A DNA stretch of 64,000 nucleotides, from positions 1,860,001-1,924,000 of the forward strand of contig OZ017748.1 of the NCBI GenBank assembly GCA_963969365.1, written 5' to 3'. The notes beneath the pieces are model-generated. The model saw nothing but the letters and a program-made list of their open reading frames with translations, did no database searches and had not been told where the DNA came from. A program made the translations under genes and the position numbers. The DNA comes from Asterochloris sp. CNOR1. Its lineage: Eukaryota > Chlorophyta > Trebouxiophyceae > Trebouxiales > Trebouxiaceae. Position 1 is the stretch's first letter, and every line of letters starts with the position of its first letter. This document shows, one piece after another, positions 13,273 through 26,305 of this stretch.

Positions 13273-16200
13273 CTAGTCGCTGTCATCATCACCAAATAGA
13301 TCTGCAGTAGAATCCTGCAGCAAGAGTCCAACAGTCTTTGGGGTTGCAAACTGTGCCAATGTAACCACAAAAGAAGGCTCTCTCTGTGAGCCAGCACTCA
13401 TACATCAGGCGCAGCTGCACAGAGCGCTCACCATTTGCCCATTGGCTAGAGGGTTGTCTGCGGGGCTGTCAGTCTGCTTAGGGGCAGCCTCTGAGGCCAG
13501 CCGCGCTGCATCCTGTACCTCCTGTATTGGCTCTGCCTCATCATCGGAGTCAAAGAAGTTCTGCCTCCTCCCAGCGCCTGCTGCAGCGTCTTCTGCCTCT
13601 TCCGCGGCCAGATCATCCTCAAAGGCCTGATCATCTGCTTTGTCTGCCTCTGCAGTCAGGGCGGGCACCATACAGCCGAGAATCGGCATGCTCACTGCTG
13701 CTTCTGTTTCTGATGCTACGAAAAGCCCTTCCTGACATACAACCCCCTGGGGCAGGTGCCTCTAGTATTTGTGCACTTGTGATGAACAGCCTGTGGCACC
13801 TGCCCCTCAAGATAGCTGGTGAGCGGCCCATGTCATTTGCATGTTGCTGCTCCTTGAGACACAGAGGATGGGCACCTTCAATGCGCCGCTTCTTAAGGCG
13901 GCTCTTCTTGGAGGCAGAGTCCCCTGCCTCCTGAGCTGGCTCCTGGCCCTCCTGCTTGCGCTTCTTCTTGCCAATCTTGTCCCGCTTCTTGCGCAGGCGC
14001 TTGGCAGCAGCTGACGCTGCTGTGGCAGGGTCTGCATCATCGCCCTCTGCAGCAGCTGCATCTACAGACCCTTCGTCATCGCTGCTCTCAAGGCCAGTGC
14101 CTGCATGTTCAACAAAGATCTGCTATACAGCATGGCTGAAGGGCACCACTCTGGCAGTCACTGCTCTCCAGCCTCTGCCTGCACAGCCGCAGCCATGAGG
14201 TGGGGCGGAATTGAGACTGCCCATGATCCAGCATGCCCCTGTTGGACATGGCCTGCCAATGCAGCCTCAGCTCGTTACTCCCAACAGCCGCACTGTAAGC
14301 AACGGGTTCCAGTCCACACGAACCTTATATAATGGCAGCGGTTAGCCAGCTGTGAGGTTGAGCTGACACAATAAAGCTGGCATTCCTTGTATGCTGTGCA
14401 GTGCTGAGGCATGCTGCACTAAGGCGGTCAGCAACCAGATGCAGTGGGTGCAGTTGTGGGAGGCACTCCTGACCTGCCAGCCGGCGCCTCCGCTCCTCTG
14501 AGTCGTAGTCTAGTTCCTCAGCATCTGCAGGGCACCATGGACGACTCAGAGGTACAGTCAGTAGCATGCACACTTGACCGCTTCTGTAAAATGCACACTG
14601 GTGCAGATCCTCAGGTACCAGGGCCTCAAGCAGGCCAAGCTGTGCAATGATTTTGACAAGTACCTGTGCTACATGACGCAGTCAAACAGATGGCCGCCAC
14701 GCATGCCACCTCAGACTTTAGCGTCATCAGGCAACCCACAAGCAATTCAGCAGCAGCCGTATTTGAGGGCTGTGGATGCCAGGTCTGGCTCCACTCAGAA
14801 TCCTGTACTGTTTCACTCTGTAGCTACATGCTGCCATCTCTGGCAGATCCAGAGACCTTGCCTGATGGTGCCCCTTGTGACTCGATTCAGGGGCTTCTCG
14901 AGCTGCAGGAGGTCCAAGCAGCTCATGCAGTGTCGCCTGTCAGGCAGACCCACAGGCTTCAGGCGTTTGGGAGGACTGCCTTGCGCCTTCAGCCCTAGCA
15001 TCAGCCCCAAGACAGACGCACTGATGCCTGACCTTCCTGGGCCTCCTTATCTTCACCCAAACATCATGAGCATCTCAGCAGTGACTGTGCCAGCCTCAGA
15101 AGCCTGTGTGCATCCCCCCAACCCCACCTGAGGCTTCCCCCTCCTGGTACTCCCCATCATCTTCATCGTCGTCCACCGTGAAGACAGCCTCTGCCGCGGC
15201 CTCCTGCTTCTGCTTCTTGCGGCGCTTGTCCACCTTGCTGGCATCCCCCTCCTTGGCAGCCTGCAGCATGCATGCCTGGAGATCAGTAAGCATTCCAGAC
15301 TATTGCAGGCATTTACACATCAAGCAGCCTGCAGCTGCTGAGCTCACAGAGCATGCACTTGTCAGCTGTTCAGGCAGCCTTGAATGTCCACGAAGAGTGC
15401 AGCTGATGGCTGTCGAATGCAAGATCAGGCCAAGGAAGCCTGCGCCACAGCATGCAAGGCTTTCTCTTGATGCCCTTACTGCCAGCTGGGTGTGGAATGC
15501 AGAAAAGCCGTCCAATGCCACCTACTCCACAGTTTGTCAACCATATCCCCCCTAGGCCACCTGCTCCTTCAGGTCGGGCTCGGTGCTTTTCCACAAGCTG
15601 CAAGGGTGCAGCTTATGGCAGGCACTGGCAAGTCTAGGCTTCTTCTCCCCATCTTGATACTGGGCCTTGCCCTGCTTCAGGTTGGCCCTGATGCAGATAG
15701 GACCCAGCAGTGACACTGCCTTGTGGCAAGTACAGCCAAGGTCAAGCTGCCCACCTGCTGCTGGGCCTCGCCCTCCTTCAGGTTGGCCTTGATGCGCGCC
15801 AGCTTCTCCTGCGCCTCCCGCACCTGGGCATCCCGCCGCTGCCGGGCCAGACGCTCCTCCTCGCCACGGAGGGCAGCCTCACCCTGCAAGGGTCAAGCCA
15901 TTTCAGTGGCAGCTCTTGGTGCCTCTAGTTAACAGTATGGGTCCCTGTACAATGGTGCGGGTGCTGGCCCCCACACAGGACTCAGTTGTACCAGACAGCC
16001 TGGCGGCCCCCTGGCACTGCATAGACCTCCCTGCTGACTGGGGTCAAACACGCCAGCAGGCTGCCAGGCAGCCTGTAGGAGGCTGCTCCATGTCTGCTCA
16101 CGTACGCAGAGGACTGTGTGGCAGCTCTGGTGCCTTTCAGTTATATGCCACACCAGGAACAACACAAGGCCACTGCCGGGCATCCCTTGCACGGCTGCTG

Positions 16201-19200
16201 GGTCGAGCACAATGCAGTCAGGTTCAGGTGGGACAGGATGGCAAATGGGTTGCTCCACATTGCAGGAGAGAGTAGGCTTTGTATGGGCCTGTACAATTGC
16301 TGATGCCTGCACCTGCTCCCTGGCACGCTGCGCCTCCATGTTCAAGGCTGCCTGCCGCCTGCGGGCTGCTCGTGCCCGCTCCTCATGTTCTGCTTCTGCA
16401 ACCTTCACCTGCAGGGTACACACAGGCACTAGTTCCAACTTTGCTGGAAATCTGGGGTGGCTTGCTGCTCATATAACAACACCTGCTATCTCTGCAGCAC
16501 TTCAGGCCTGCACAACACACGCCAGCTTGATCCTGCAATAAAGCACACCCCAGGACCAAATGCACTGAAGCCGGCATCAAAAGGCACGAAATGAGCTCTG
16601 CAACGTAGCACACTGCAGGAAGCAGTCTGCACCGGTACTTTGCACCTGCTGAGTTGATGTAGTCTGGCTGATGGGAGGCAGCAGTATGCATGCATGCCTC
16701 AGGGGGGTCCCAGCTGAACAAGTTGCACAGCAGCCATGTCCCTGCGCTGTCATGCAGCTCAAACTTGGTTCAGGACTCCAGTGATGCCGACGTCTCTGAT
16801 CTTCAAGGCGGCACACTGCCCATTGCAGCTATACCTTGGATGCAGAGCTGGCCAAGGTGTGTGGTATGCTCAGAGCCCCTGTCACTGTAGACAGCGAGGT
16901 GCACGCCAACTCACATTGCCTCGTTCCAGAGCTCCAGTGATGTAGTGCAGGTGGACGTCCAGCTTCTTGGCATCCAGGGGGGTGTGTCGCCTGTCCCTCA
17001 CAATGGTCTGCAGGCATGCAAGTGCCACCTGTGAGGATTGTGACAACTCAAGCAGCCACCACTATCAAGATGGTGAAACACTCGAGCCCTTCCCTCAATG
17101 AGGTCTGTGGACGCAGCAGGTGACGACACCCCTGATGCAGGCATGCCATCAGCCTGCAACACGACTCGTGTATTACTGCATGAAGCCGGCAACTGCTCAT
17201 CAAGCAATCATGCTGCCATGCAAGGAAAAGGCTGCAAGAAGATGAATTGCCATACATGCAGCCAGGCAGCCTTCTGCCAGCCGGCATGCTGATGATGATA
17301 AGACAGGCCACTGACCTGCTGCAGCTGCTTGAACACCTTGGCTGCACAGTTGAGCTCAATCTGCGCCGACACAAGCTCATCAAGCTTGGTGGGGTCATTC
17401 TGTTGCCGCGGCTTGTTGAAGACCAGCTCCGCATTTTTCTGCAGGGCAGTCACACTGAATGCAATGAGACCCCGGCCAATGGCAGCTGTAGCAGCATTGC
17501 CTGCTGCTCCAGATCCTTGCTGCCTTGTGGAGTTGAGGCAGCCCCTGCAAGCAGGTGCAGGCCTGTGTCTCCCTCAGGTATCCCACAGTCTTGTTCTAGT
17601 TGCACAGGACTCCTTTGTTCACTATTTTCAGGCCCAGCAGCGCAATGAAGGGCACCGAGGGCTTTACAAGCAATTCTGTGGGCGTATGCCCTGCCATGCA
17701 ACAGGCGCCCAGACCCCTGTCGAACACTGCCAGTTGCAGCGCATCCACACTGAGTGGTCTGGGTGCCTCGCGGACATGGAAGTCAAAAGATGGAAGCCTG
17801 ATTCAGAAACGGCCAACCTGAGACGTTCCTAAAGGGTAGCCTTGTTGACCATCCACAGCAGTCCGCACTTGTCTTGAGTTAGCACCTCAAAATTGTTGCG
17901 ATCATCACCAGCACTTCCAAAGGCCATGGACAGGACCAAGCAGCTGCGCATCACATGCTAAGCAATACGCCTGCATGTGCTTGGGTGCCCCTCAAATATG
18001 GACATCTGATCTGGCTAGGCCACACCCAATTGCCTGTACCTGGCTGCCTTCCAGACATGGAGACACATCATGGCCAGGCCACACCCAGTGCATGTGCCTG
18101 GGCGTCTTCAAGACATGGACGTACAACCTGGCCTGGCCACACCGACCTGCATAGTCACTGCTGAATTGAAGCGCAGCTCTTGCTGGGTGGGCGCCAGGTG
18201 CACAGCCTTCAGCAGGGTGCGCTTGGCCTCGCTATTACGCCCAGCATCGTACAGCACGCGTGCCAGGTAGAGCATTGCAGTGGTATTGTTCTTGTACTGC
18301 TTCTGCAGAATGGTTGTCAGCAGCTGGGTGGCGGCTGCAAATTGGCGCTGGGCCAGGAAGACCACGGCCAGGTTGAGGGAGACGTCCGGCATCTGAAGGG
18401 CCCCCTCACGGGCTGCAATGGCCTCCTGAGCCTGCAGTGCAGTTTTCACATGAAGTGACTGATGCACAGGGTGCAGCGCTGCTCACCCTGCAGGGCTGAG
18501 GGCCAGCCAGGGTCATCAAGGGCAGCACATCTGCACAGACTCCCTGCAAAGCACAGCTTGCTGCTTGGGGGGACCGGCACACCGCTGCCCACGTCTGGCT
18601 CGCGGCAAAGAAGTATTGATGGACCTGGTCGCACTGTGCACCTACCGCTGTGCATTGTGAGGCTGTGCGGCCCCAGGAGACCAGGAATGCCAGCAGCATG
18701 TCCGGATGAATGTATGCCAGTGAAAGTACTATCAGGGAGCAGCATCACCAGGGGACGCTGGCTAGTCTGGAGTCACCAGCGGTCTGCTTCCCTGCTGGTC
18801 CTCACACAGGCCAGCATGGCCAAGCGTGCCCAGCAATCCTGGTGCCAGCAGCATGACTCAGGTGCCCACTGCGAGCCCAGTGCTCACATTGGTCAGCAGC
18901 TCCTGTGCCTCCATGAAATGGCCCTGCTCCCCCAGGACGGCTGCGACCCCATTGGCCGCATAGATATTGCCAGGATCCTGGTCCAGCACCTGAATTTGGC
19001 ATCTCAGATTAGCGTTGGATTCCAACGCACTGACAGCCATGTGAAGTGCTGGATGGGCATGGCAGGCGTGATTTAGAGGACTGACATGCTGCCCAGAATG
19101 TGCCGGACAAAGCAGCCAATCAAAGTGCTGCCTTGGTACTGAGAGGTTTGACCAGCAGGACTCCCGAACCTCTGCCAGCTCAGAAGAAAACTGGAAGGAC

Positions 19201-22200
19201 AACAGATGGCTGCCAAGCAGACAGGCAGCTGCACAATCTGCCTGGGGGCGAGCATCGCCTCGTATGCATCGCCCCGCTGCAATTCGGTAAAGGGCAGCTG
19301 CATGTCAGCACCCTAGGCTGGCATTCCAGGGCGTGGCACCCAGCTCATCTGCTGGAGTCGGCAGCATGTGCACTTGACAGCCTTGACTGTGAACTGGAGC
19401 TGCACCTTATCATATGCCTCCATGGCCTTGGCCAGGTACTGCCTGATCTTACTCTTGTTCTCCTCAGCCTTTCCAGCACTCCTGCAGTGCCAGGCACTGG
19501 GGGGATGGCATAAGCGTTGTGGGTGCCTGTGTGCTCAGCAGCCTTGCAAGGGAATGCAACTTGAAGGCTGAATGGACAGGGGACACATGTGGTGATGAAC
19601 ACGATGGCGTTCCGATGGCTGAAGGCTTGCTTCCTGTGTGCTCTGCTCTCCCCTGCCAGTGCTGCAGGTGTTAGGAGGAGAGCAGGGCACACAGGAAGCA
19701 AGCCATGAAGCAGGGCAGCAAGGAGCTTAGCCAGCCAGCAGGAGCCATCAAGAGGCAGGGCAGCCCAGCGCACTTGGCTGCCGCTTTGTCCCCTCCCTTC
19801 ATGGCATGTTTGCGCACATAAAACTGCCCCATCTGCAGCGCCAGCTGGCCCTTGATGAGCAGGGCATAGCCATCCTTGGGGTTTGCGGCGAGGGAGCGCT
19901 TCACATACTCGTTGGCCTGGTCAGTCTCCTCCCGTTCTAGACACAGCTTGGCTGCAGCACAGGGATGGAGGCTGGGGTTTGCTGCAGACCTCTGCACTGG
20001 GACAGTATGCATACAAAGTGGGCCATGGGGAGGCTGGAGCAAGTGGGGACCCCCGGGAGCAGCTTGCAGTTCAATAGCTTGGCTGCGGCAGGTGGAGGGG
20101 TAGGCCTAGGGCAACCTGAACGCTGCCTAAGCAGCATGCATTGGTGCTAAATAATCTATTATTTGTGCGGCAGAGGCAGACAGACTCAGAGCCTGGAGCT
20201 CGCCAACGGCTGCTCAAGCCACAAGTAGCGGGTGTCTTGGGCGGCCTAGCTGCAGCTGCCTGGGCGCTGCATGACCAGCATGTAGTATATTGGCACCTGG
20301 AAGCTGCAAGAGCATCAAGTAGCGTGACACCTCAGCGGCAGCTGCCTGGGCGCTGCATGACCAGCATGTAGTATATTGGCACCTGGAAGCTGCAAGAGCA
20401 TCAAGTAGCGTGACACCTCAGCGGCAGCTGCCTGGGCGCTGCATGACCAGCATGTAGTATATTGGCACCTGGAAGCTGCAAGAGCATCAAGTAGCGTGAC
20501 ACCTCAGCGGCAGCTGCCTGGGAGCCAGGTGACTTTGTCAAGCATGCAGCACATCAGCAACCTCCCCACTGCCCAGAGCGCAGCAGCCCAGCCTGCTGGA
20601 GCTCTGCTGCAGCAGGGATGCCATGCAGCACAGAGCGAGCACTACACAGGGCCACCAACCCAGCAATGTCTCAGCGCACTGCTCCCAGCCCCACACCTGC
20701 GGCGCAGAGCAGGTCGGGGTTGTCCTGCTGGCCGGGGGCGTCCAGCCCCCTGTCCAGCCACTCAGCCGCCTCCCGGAAGTTGCCCCGGAGGTTGGCGATG
20801 GCTGACAGGCGCAGGTAGCTGTCAATGTACCCTGGGCACTGCTCCAGCAACCCCTGCAGCAGGCAGGCAGGCGGTGTCATTACGGCAGGCCCACCTGAGG
20901 CCATCCCGGCGTGAGGCCATTCCGGCCTGTGGTGTTCTAGGGGGCAGGACTTCATCTCCAGAGCCAGCAACAGATGCGCCTGAGGGAGGGATTGGCTGGG
21001 CTTGCAGGCAACAGGGCACATCTGCGCCTCTCAAGCTAGCAGGAGCCAAAATCAGCTTGCCCAGCGGCTCAAGCATTAGGCGGCCAGCTGAGAAGAAGGT
21101 GCACCAGAGGCTTGCACAGCCAAACTGGCAGCATTCACCCAGCTGAGGTGCAGCAGCACTGTGGGCCCTGCTGGTGTGTGATGAAGGGCATGGGCCTGGG
21201 CACAGCCATGCCTATTGCGTGGTCCACAAGGTGCCTGTCCACAACCTTCCTGCTGTGTGAGCAACATTCCAGGTTCAGGGACGCTGTGGGCACCGCTATG
21301 CAGTCGAGTTGCACCTTGAAGACAGTCACTGCGTCCTGCAGGTCCCCTGCTGCCTCGCTGATGCGGGCATAGTTGAATGCCAGGATGACCTCCTTTGCTC
21401 TGCCCGCAAAGGCCTCACACTGCAGGCAACATGTGCAACAGTGTTCCACTGCACGCAACATGTGCAACAGTGTTCCACTGCACGCAGCAGCCACGCTGGG
21501 CAGGGCGGGCAGTGCCAGCCTGGGCCTGTGTCAGCCCTGCCCTGGACATCCTTACGATGCAGGCAGCGCCAGAAGTCAATTGCACCTGCAGGTGGGAGCT
21601 GCAGCACCAGACCTGTGCCACGAAAACTCTCCAGGGTGCCAGCCTGCCTGTCAAGCATCCACAGCCGCCTGCCAGAGCGCAACAACAGCAGCAAAGAATG
21701 CACCTGCTGCAGATGATGTCGCAACCCAACTCACCGTGGCGACAGGTTCGATAAGCTCTTGAGCCAGTTTGACCTTGTCGCATCTGAACGCCAGCACAGC
21801 CGCATTGTTGTGGCACCTGTGGAACCCTGGATCTGAGTCACTGCCATTTGCCTGAGCGTCGCCATTGGCCAGCTGGCCATTGGACTTGATCTCCGCCTCA
21901 TGCAGCTGTATGGCTCGCAAGAAGGACTTCAAGGCTCCTGTGTGTATCATGCCAGCGCACTGAGCTCAGCAGTGCAAGCAGACATGCTTGCCATCACTTC
22001 TGGACCATGCTGTGCACAACGCGTCTCAGACTGAGGAGGGACACAGGTGCCCCACATGCAGGCATGCCAGCGGCTGCAGCCAGGGTCAGCATCACAAGCA
22101 GCTGCCAACATACAAGCTGACCAGCAGGGTCAGTGCAGGCAGATGTGCACACCATCATCTTACAGCGACACTGCAAGCATGTGGCAGCAGCATCATGCGG

Positions 22201-25200
22201 AGGGCTGAAAATGATCGCTGGCGCCTTAAGGGCTGCAAGGCACAGCAGGCCCACGCTCCGGCAGGCAGTGCCCATGCTGCAGGCTGAATGCGAAGGCGTG
22301 CGCAAGTTTCTGTGTTTGAGCAACAGACAAAGATCACCTGCAGGGTCAGTCTCAGCCTGCAGCTCCCCAAGCAGCTCATAAATCTGGGGACTCTTCGACC
22401 TGATGGCAGTGGACTTGACAATGGGGATGCTCTTGGCAGCCCTGGAGGGGTACAGGTGGTACAGGCGGCTCAGGATCTGCACCCAGACACAATCAATGTT
22501 GCAGCTGCTGGTATGGGCCCTGCTCTGGGGGCCGGTGGGCCATGTGCTGCTGGGTGCCAGCTGACTCAAGGGCCAAGTTAAAGGGAGGCTCAGAGGCTGC
22601 TTGAACACTGAAAAGGCCTATCAGACCATGTGTAATGTGCAATGGGCCTAAGAGCACAATCAGCGCAGGCGGCAGGGGAGAGCATGGCGTCCACCATGGG
22701 CATGCAGCCAGCATGGTAGTATGCAGAAGTGGGGCAGACCTGGATTCGACACCTGCAGGCAGGCACCAACCAGCACCCAGAAGGTGGGCCCAGGCAGCAT
22801 AGTGATCGACACTGCACACTGCATCCATTGCTGTGCCCAGACGGGGCGTTGCCAGTGCGCACTGACAGCCAGCAGCGGCCAGCTGCACCCAAGGGCGGAT
22901 GCCCTGCTGCCAGGGAGCATGAGACGAAGCACCCGAAAAGAGCCAGGATGCATGGGGATGAGCGACGGCTGACTAGCACCTGCAGGCCGTCGATCCACCC
23001 AGAGGTGGGCTCCAGGGTGGCCTCCAGCTCAGTCACAGCGTCCAAGTGGCGCTTGCGGGCCAGCAGCGCCTGCGCCCGCCCCAGCCGAGCCACAGGCAGC
23101 GAGGGGTCTGTGATGTGCGCCTGCAGAGGCACCGGGGGCAGGCTGTGCAAGGACCTGCTAGCCCATGAGCTACTGAGGCTGCCAACTTCAGCATGATGTG
23201 CCAGCTTTTAAACACACGAAGCCGAAGATACCAATGTCAGTGTCTAGGTGACGCCAGCTGCAGCCTGCTCGGAGCATGAAGATGCCACACAAATTATGAA
23301 GGCCTGGCAAGCAGCCACTGTGCAGGCTCACCTGCTGATAGCGCAGGAATGCCTGACGAAGCTGGCCACGTGCGTGGGCCACCCGTCCCAGGCACAGCAG
23401 GGCGAGCGCCTTCAGCGCGGCAGCAGGCTCTGTGGCCAGAGCTGCCTCTGCCAGCTTCTCCGCCTGCAGACGCAACATGGAACGAATCGGTGATGGTTGA
23501 CCAGTGGCCAGGGGCGCCTTGACTGCAAGAGGTACACCAGGGGCACCAGACTCTCCCCTTGTCATGAACAGGCAAGGCAGAGCTGTACCTGCACCTGTCA
23601 GAGGAACAGGTGCGTAACCATTCCAAGGAGGCCAGCAATTGTCAGCGCAACGCCGGGGGCCCCTTCAGCTCTAGAGGCAACCGCGGGGTGCCTCCAGCAC
23701 CCTTGGTCATGACAACAGGCAGGCAGGGGAACATCTGCCAGCTTGTGTGCCTCCCGACAATCATGCAGTCATGCCTCAAGGGCAAGTGAGCTCAACCCCA
23801 GACGCCCCTCAGACGTGGCTGGCCAAGCCACACCAGTCCTGCCTGACTCAGCAGGGCAGCAGGGCCTCCCTCACCACCTGCTGCTGACTTGCAATCAACA
23901 AAAAGCAGGGACACTAAAGTGCAGGGGACAGGCTGCAAGCCCATGACTGAGCAGTGACCTAAGAGCTTCAGCAGTTCAAGGGTGCCTGTGGTGTCTCCTG
24001 TGCACCTCTGTGTACTCCTCTCGCACAATGCTGTAGTGCGCCAGGAGGTTGAGCACAGCCGCATTCTCCGGCTCAGCTGTGTACGCCTTGCAGAGCAGCT
24101 GCAGGCCCTCTGAGTAGCTCTGCAAGGCAAGAGGCAATCCGGTCATGGGCAATTCAATCATTTCAGATACAGCTGCTGTGCCACCTCCCAAAGCCAGGCC
24201 AGCCGCCTCTCAGCACCAGGCAACAGATATGCAATGGCAAGCCTGTTCAAGAGTGCTGCTAGGCCAGGGTTTTCCATGTGTACACTTCATAGGACACAGT
24301 GCCTAGCCCATTCGGCTAGGTCAGGCTAAGGGTGCCACATGTAGCTGCAGTGGGCACCGCCAGCTTTGCCTATTCCCTGACAGGGCTCACTCACTGCGTG
24401 CAGCATTGTGCCAGGCCATGCAGCGAGGCCCACCAGCTTTGCTGACTCCCCTTTCAGTGGGTCCAGGCGCAGCACCGCCAGCGCGTACAGCGCATCTGCA
24501 TTGTGGGGATCCAGCTGCAGGACACGCTGCAGCGCCTGCCGGGCTGTGCTGATTTGGCCCAGGCGGTACAGGCAGGTGGCGATGCCCAGGCGCACCTCCA
24601 CGGGGCAGCCAGGGAACTCCTGCAGGGCCTGGCGGTACCTGCAGCGCGCAGAGGACAGGCGCATTGCCAGCAGGCAACACTGGCTGATGCAGCAAAGTTG
24701 TCCGCCACGAGGCAGCCAGGGATCTCCTGCAGGCCTGGTGGTCGCTGCAGCATGTGTGGAGAGGTGGCGGACAGTACAAGCAATCCGTAGACAGCACCCA
24801 TGCCCTGGTGTCTGGATTCTGGGACAGCAGAAGCACGGTATGCAGAGGCCCCAAGCACCGGCCCACAGAGCTTGCCGTCTGGAATAGAGGTAGAGTTGCT
24901 GCACAGGTGACAATGCACTGCAGGCCAGGCTGTGAGCCCCACAATCTTGTGCAGCATGTGCAGGCTGAGGCTGCTGCCAGCATGCGACGCCTTGCTGGCG
25001 ATCAGAGGTGAGCTGACCTGGCCAAAGCTGCCCCATGCTCCCCGCGCTCTGCCAGGGTGTCCGCCCAGGCCACCAGCCCTGCCGCACATGGCTGCCCGTT
25101 GCACATGAGCTTGCTGGCCTCCTGGAACAGCTTGCTGGCTGCAGCAATGTTGCCCTGCAGATCAGGCATCGAGGGTGAGTGGGCGAAAGTGGAGCAGCAA

Positions 25201-26113
25201 TGTAAGGGGACGGACTCTGCAGCACTGAGAGTCTTGGCCACAAGGCACGTGCTTGTCGGCGCATGCAGCTTTTCGCTCAGTGCATGCTGGAGGCTGGCAG
25301 GCAAGCGGATGAGAGCAGCCCGTGACCTGCCAGTTCTACCTTTGCGCACTGTAGCTGGCCATAGCCAATTTGTATCATCTGCTCAGTGGGGTTGATGTGC
25401 TTGGCAGCCAAGAGCAGCCTGTTGGCCTCCTCGAAGTGCTTGTTGCCCTCCAGTACGCTGCTGTGGTGGGCGCCGTGCTGCATGTGGAAAGCTGCCAGTG
25501 CACAGTGGATGCTGATGCGGTCAAACTCCAGCCCTGCACCATGGCAAGCTGAATGTGGGTGGGCCCCAGGCACGTGCATGGCAAGTCAGGGCACGACAGC
25601 CGCAATGATTTGTGCTCTTAATGACTGGCTCTGCTGTGCCAAGTTGAGTGAGAGTCAGCAGACACAGGTCTCACAAATTGGATCGATCACAGGCCTCATG
25701 TAACATCAGAGCATGCAGACACCATGCCTGTGTGGGCCTCACCATCGTATTTCCCAGCTTTGCTGAAGTGCTCTACAAAGTCCTTCTCAAAGGTGACCTG
25801 CAGCAGCCCCTTGAAGTTCTCTGGCTGGCTGTGCGCCAGATAGGCTTTGGCACATTCCAGGTAGAGTGATAGGGGGGCCTGCATGGCTCAAAGCTTTCAG
25901 TTGATCGGCCAAGACATTGATGAGGAAATTGTACAAGCATTGTAGGAACAGGCTGCAATGGACACATCCACTGTAGCCGACAAGTCTGCAAGGAGCACTC
26001 ACACACTCCGCCTGCAGCACTTCGACCAGCACAATAAAGTCTTCTGGCAGCTGCTGCTCTGTCAGCTGAACCACCTGGTCCCTCTGCTTGTCAATTTGGA
26101 TGTACAGGCTCAT
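13273..26113 (-). CDS. CTR9: CTR9, TPR scaffold of the Paf1 complex
   Basis: A large multi-exon gene, nearly 13 kb. It opens with MSLYIQIDKQRDQVVQLTEQ, then LPEDFIVLVEVLQAE, typical of CTR9 N-termini. A long series of TPR exons follows: FEEANRLLLAAKHINPTEQM (about 25420), LFQEASKLM (25130), YRQALQEFPGCPVEVRLG (24640), LLCKAYTAEPENAAVLNLLA (24090), YIDSYLRLSAIANLRGNFRE (20800), GNIYAANGVAAVLGEQGHF (18950) and YLARVLYDAGRNSEAKRTLL (18240). The C-terminal part has a charged coiled-coil rich in Glu, Arg and Ala (16430-15680), a basic stretch rich in Lys/Arg (13990-13870, likely nuclear localisation) and an acidic tail ending DLFGDDDSD before a TAG at 13275-13273. CTR9 scaffolds Paf1C on RNA polymerase II during elongation and histone modification. 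Introns here hold several repeats, a hairpin and a decoy acceptor. Not every exon edge was fixed. Confidence 0.9.
17970..18160. repeat. Tandem repeat, about 59 bp, three diverged copies
   Basis: Three imperfect units, each with a CCTGG...CAGACATGGA-like segment followed by GGCCACACCC; the GGCCACACC block recurs at 18018, 18077 and 18135. It lies in a CTR9 intron just before the exon carrying the YLARVLYDAG TPR unit. Confidence 0.75.
19624..19704. repeat. 28-bp inverted repeat with 25-nt loop
   Basis: The left arm 19624-19651 and right arm 19677-19704 are complementary with one mismatch, separated by 25 nt. RNA from either strand would fold into a strong hairpin. It lies in a CTR9 intron next to the exon encoding NPKDGYALLIKGQLALQMG. 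I cannot tell whether it is a small-RNA precursor, a remnant of a short inverted-repeat element or chance. Confidence 0.85.
20255..20526. repeat. 86-bp minisatellite, three identical copies plus partial
   Basis: Units start at 20255, 20341 and 20427 and are identical over all 86 positions; a partial fourth begins at 20513 and a decayed partial copy precedes the array (about 20205-20254). It is in a CTR9 intron. Perfect identity means very recent expansion or active homogenisation. Confidence 0.95.
21426..21483. repeat. 29-bp direct repeat, two copies
   Basis: Two adjacent copies of a 29-bp unit containing ATGTGCAACAGTGTTCCACT, starting at 21426 and 21455, in a CTR9 intron. Confidence 0.9.
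24703..24760 (-). repeat. Decoy copy of a CTR9 exon start and acceptor
   Basis: Read on the minus strand, the true exon begins after GCTGCAG near 24640 and encodes YRQALQEFPGCPVEV. A copy offset by 107 bp upstream (24703-24760) repeats GCTGCAG and the following roughly 45 bases with about seven differences; the frame is shifted in it. It is a duplicated 3' splice site with the exon start attached. Confidence 0.75.
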
Positions 26114-26305
26114 GCTGCACAGACAGGCTTGTGCTGCCTTCTGAGGTCAACTGCTGCAGATCAGGAAAGCAATGAAGTAGGTCTCAAGAGAATGCCAAGC
26201 CCAGAGCCTCATGCCCCTCTGTTGGTGAACCTGAGCCTGCATGACACATAGCAGCTGGCCAGGAGAATCCCATATAATTCGACTTCTTCCAATTTCTATT
26301 CAAAC
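26114..26305. promoter_or_regulatory. Shared upstream region of CTR9 and the NST1-like gene
   Basis: 192 bp between divergent start codons, with an AT-richer stretch at 26270-26305. Likely a compact bidirectional promoter; no known motif recognised. Confidence 0.5.

Noticed and set aside
24326-25264. 312-codon minus-strand open frame over CTR9 exons
   Set aside because: It runs straight through introns in a mix of right and wrong frames; the real TPR exons are short pieces of this region and the rest is Cys/Arg/Ser-rich chance sequence.
18108-26113. Several separate TPR genes
   Set aside because: The exons follow the order of a single CTR9 protein from its N-terminus (26113) to its acidic tail (13273) on one strand, so one gene is the simpler reading.
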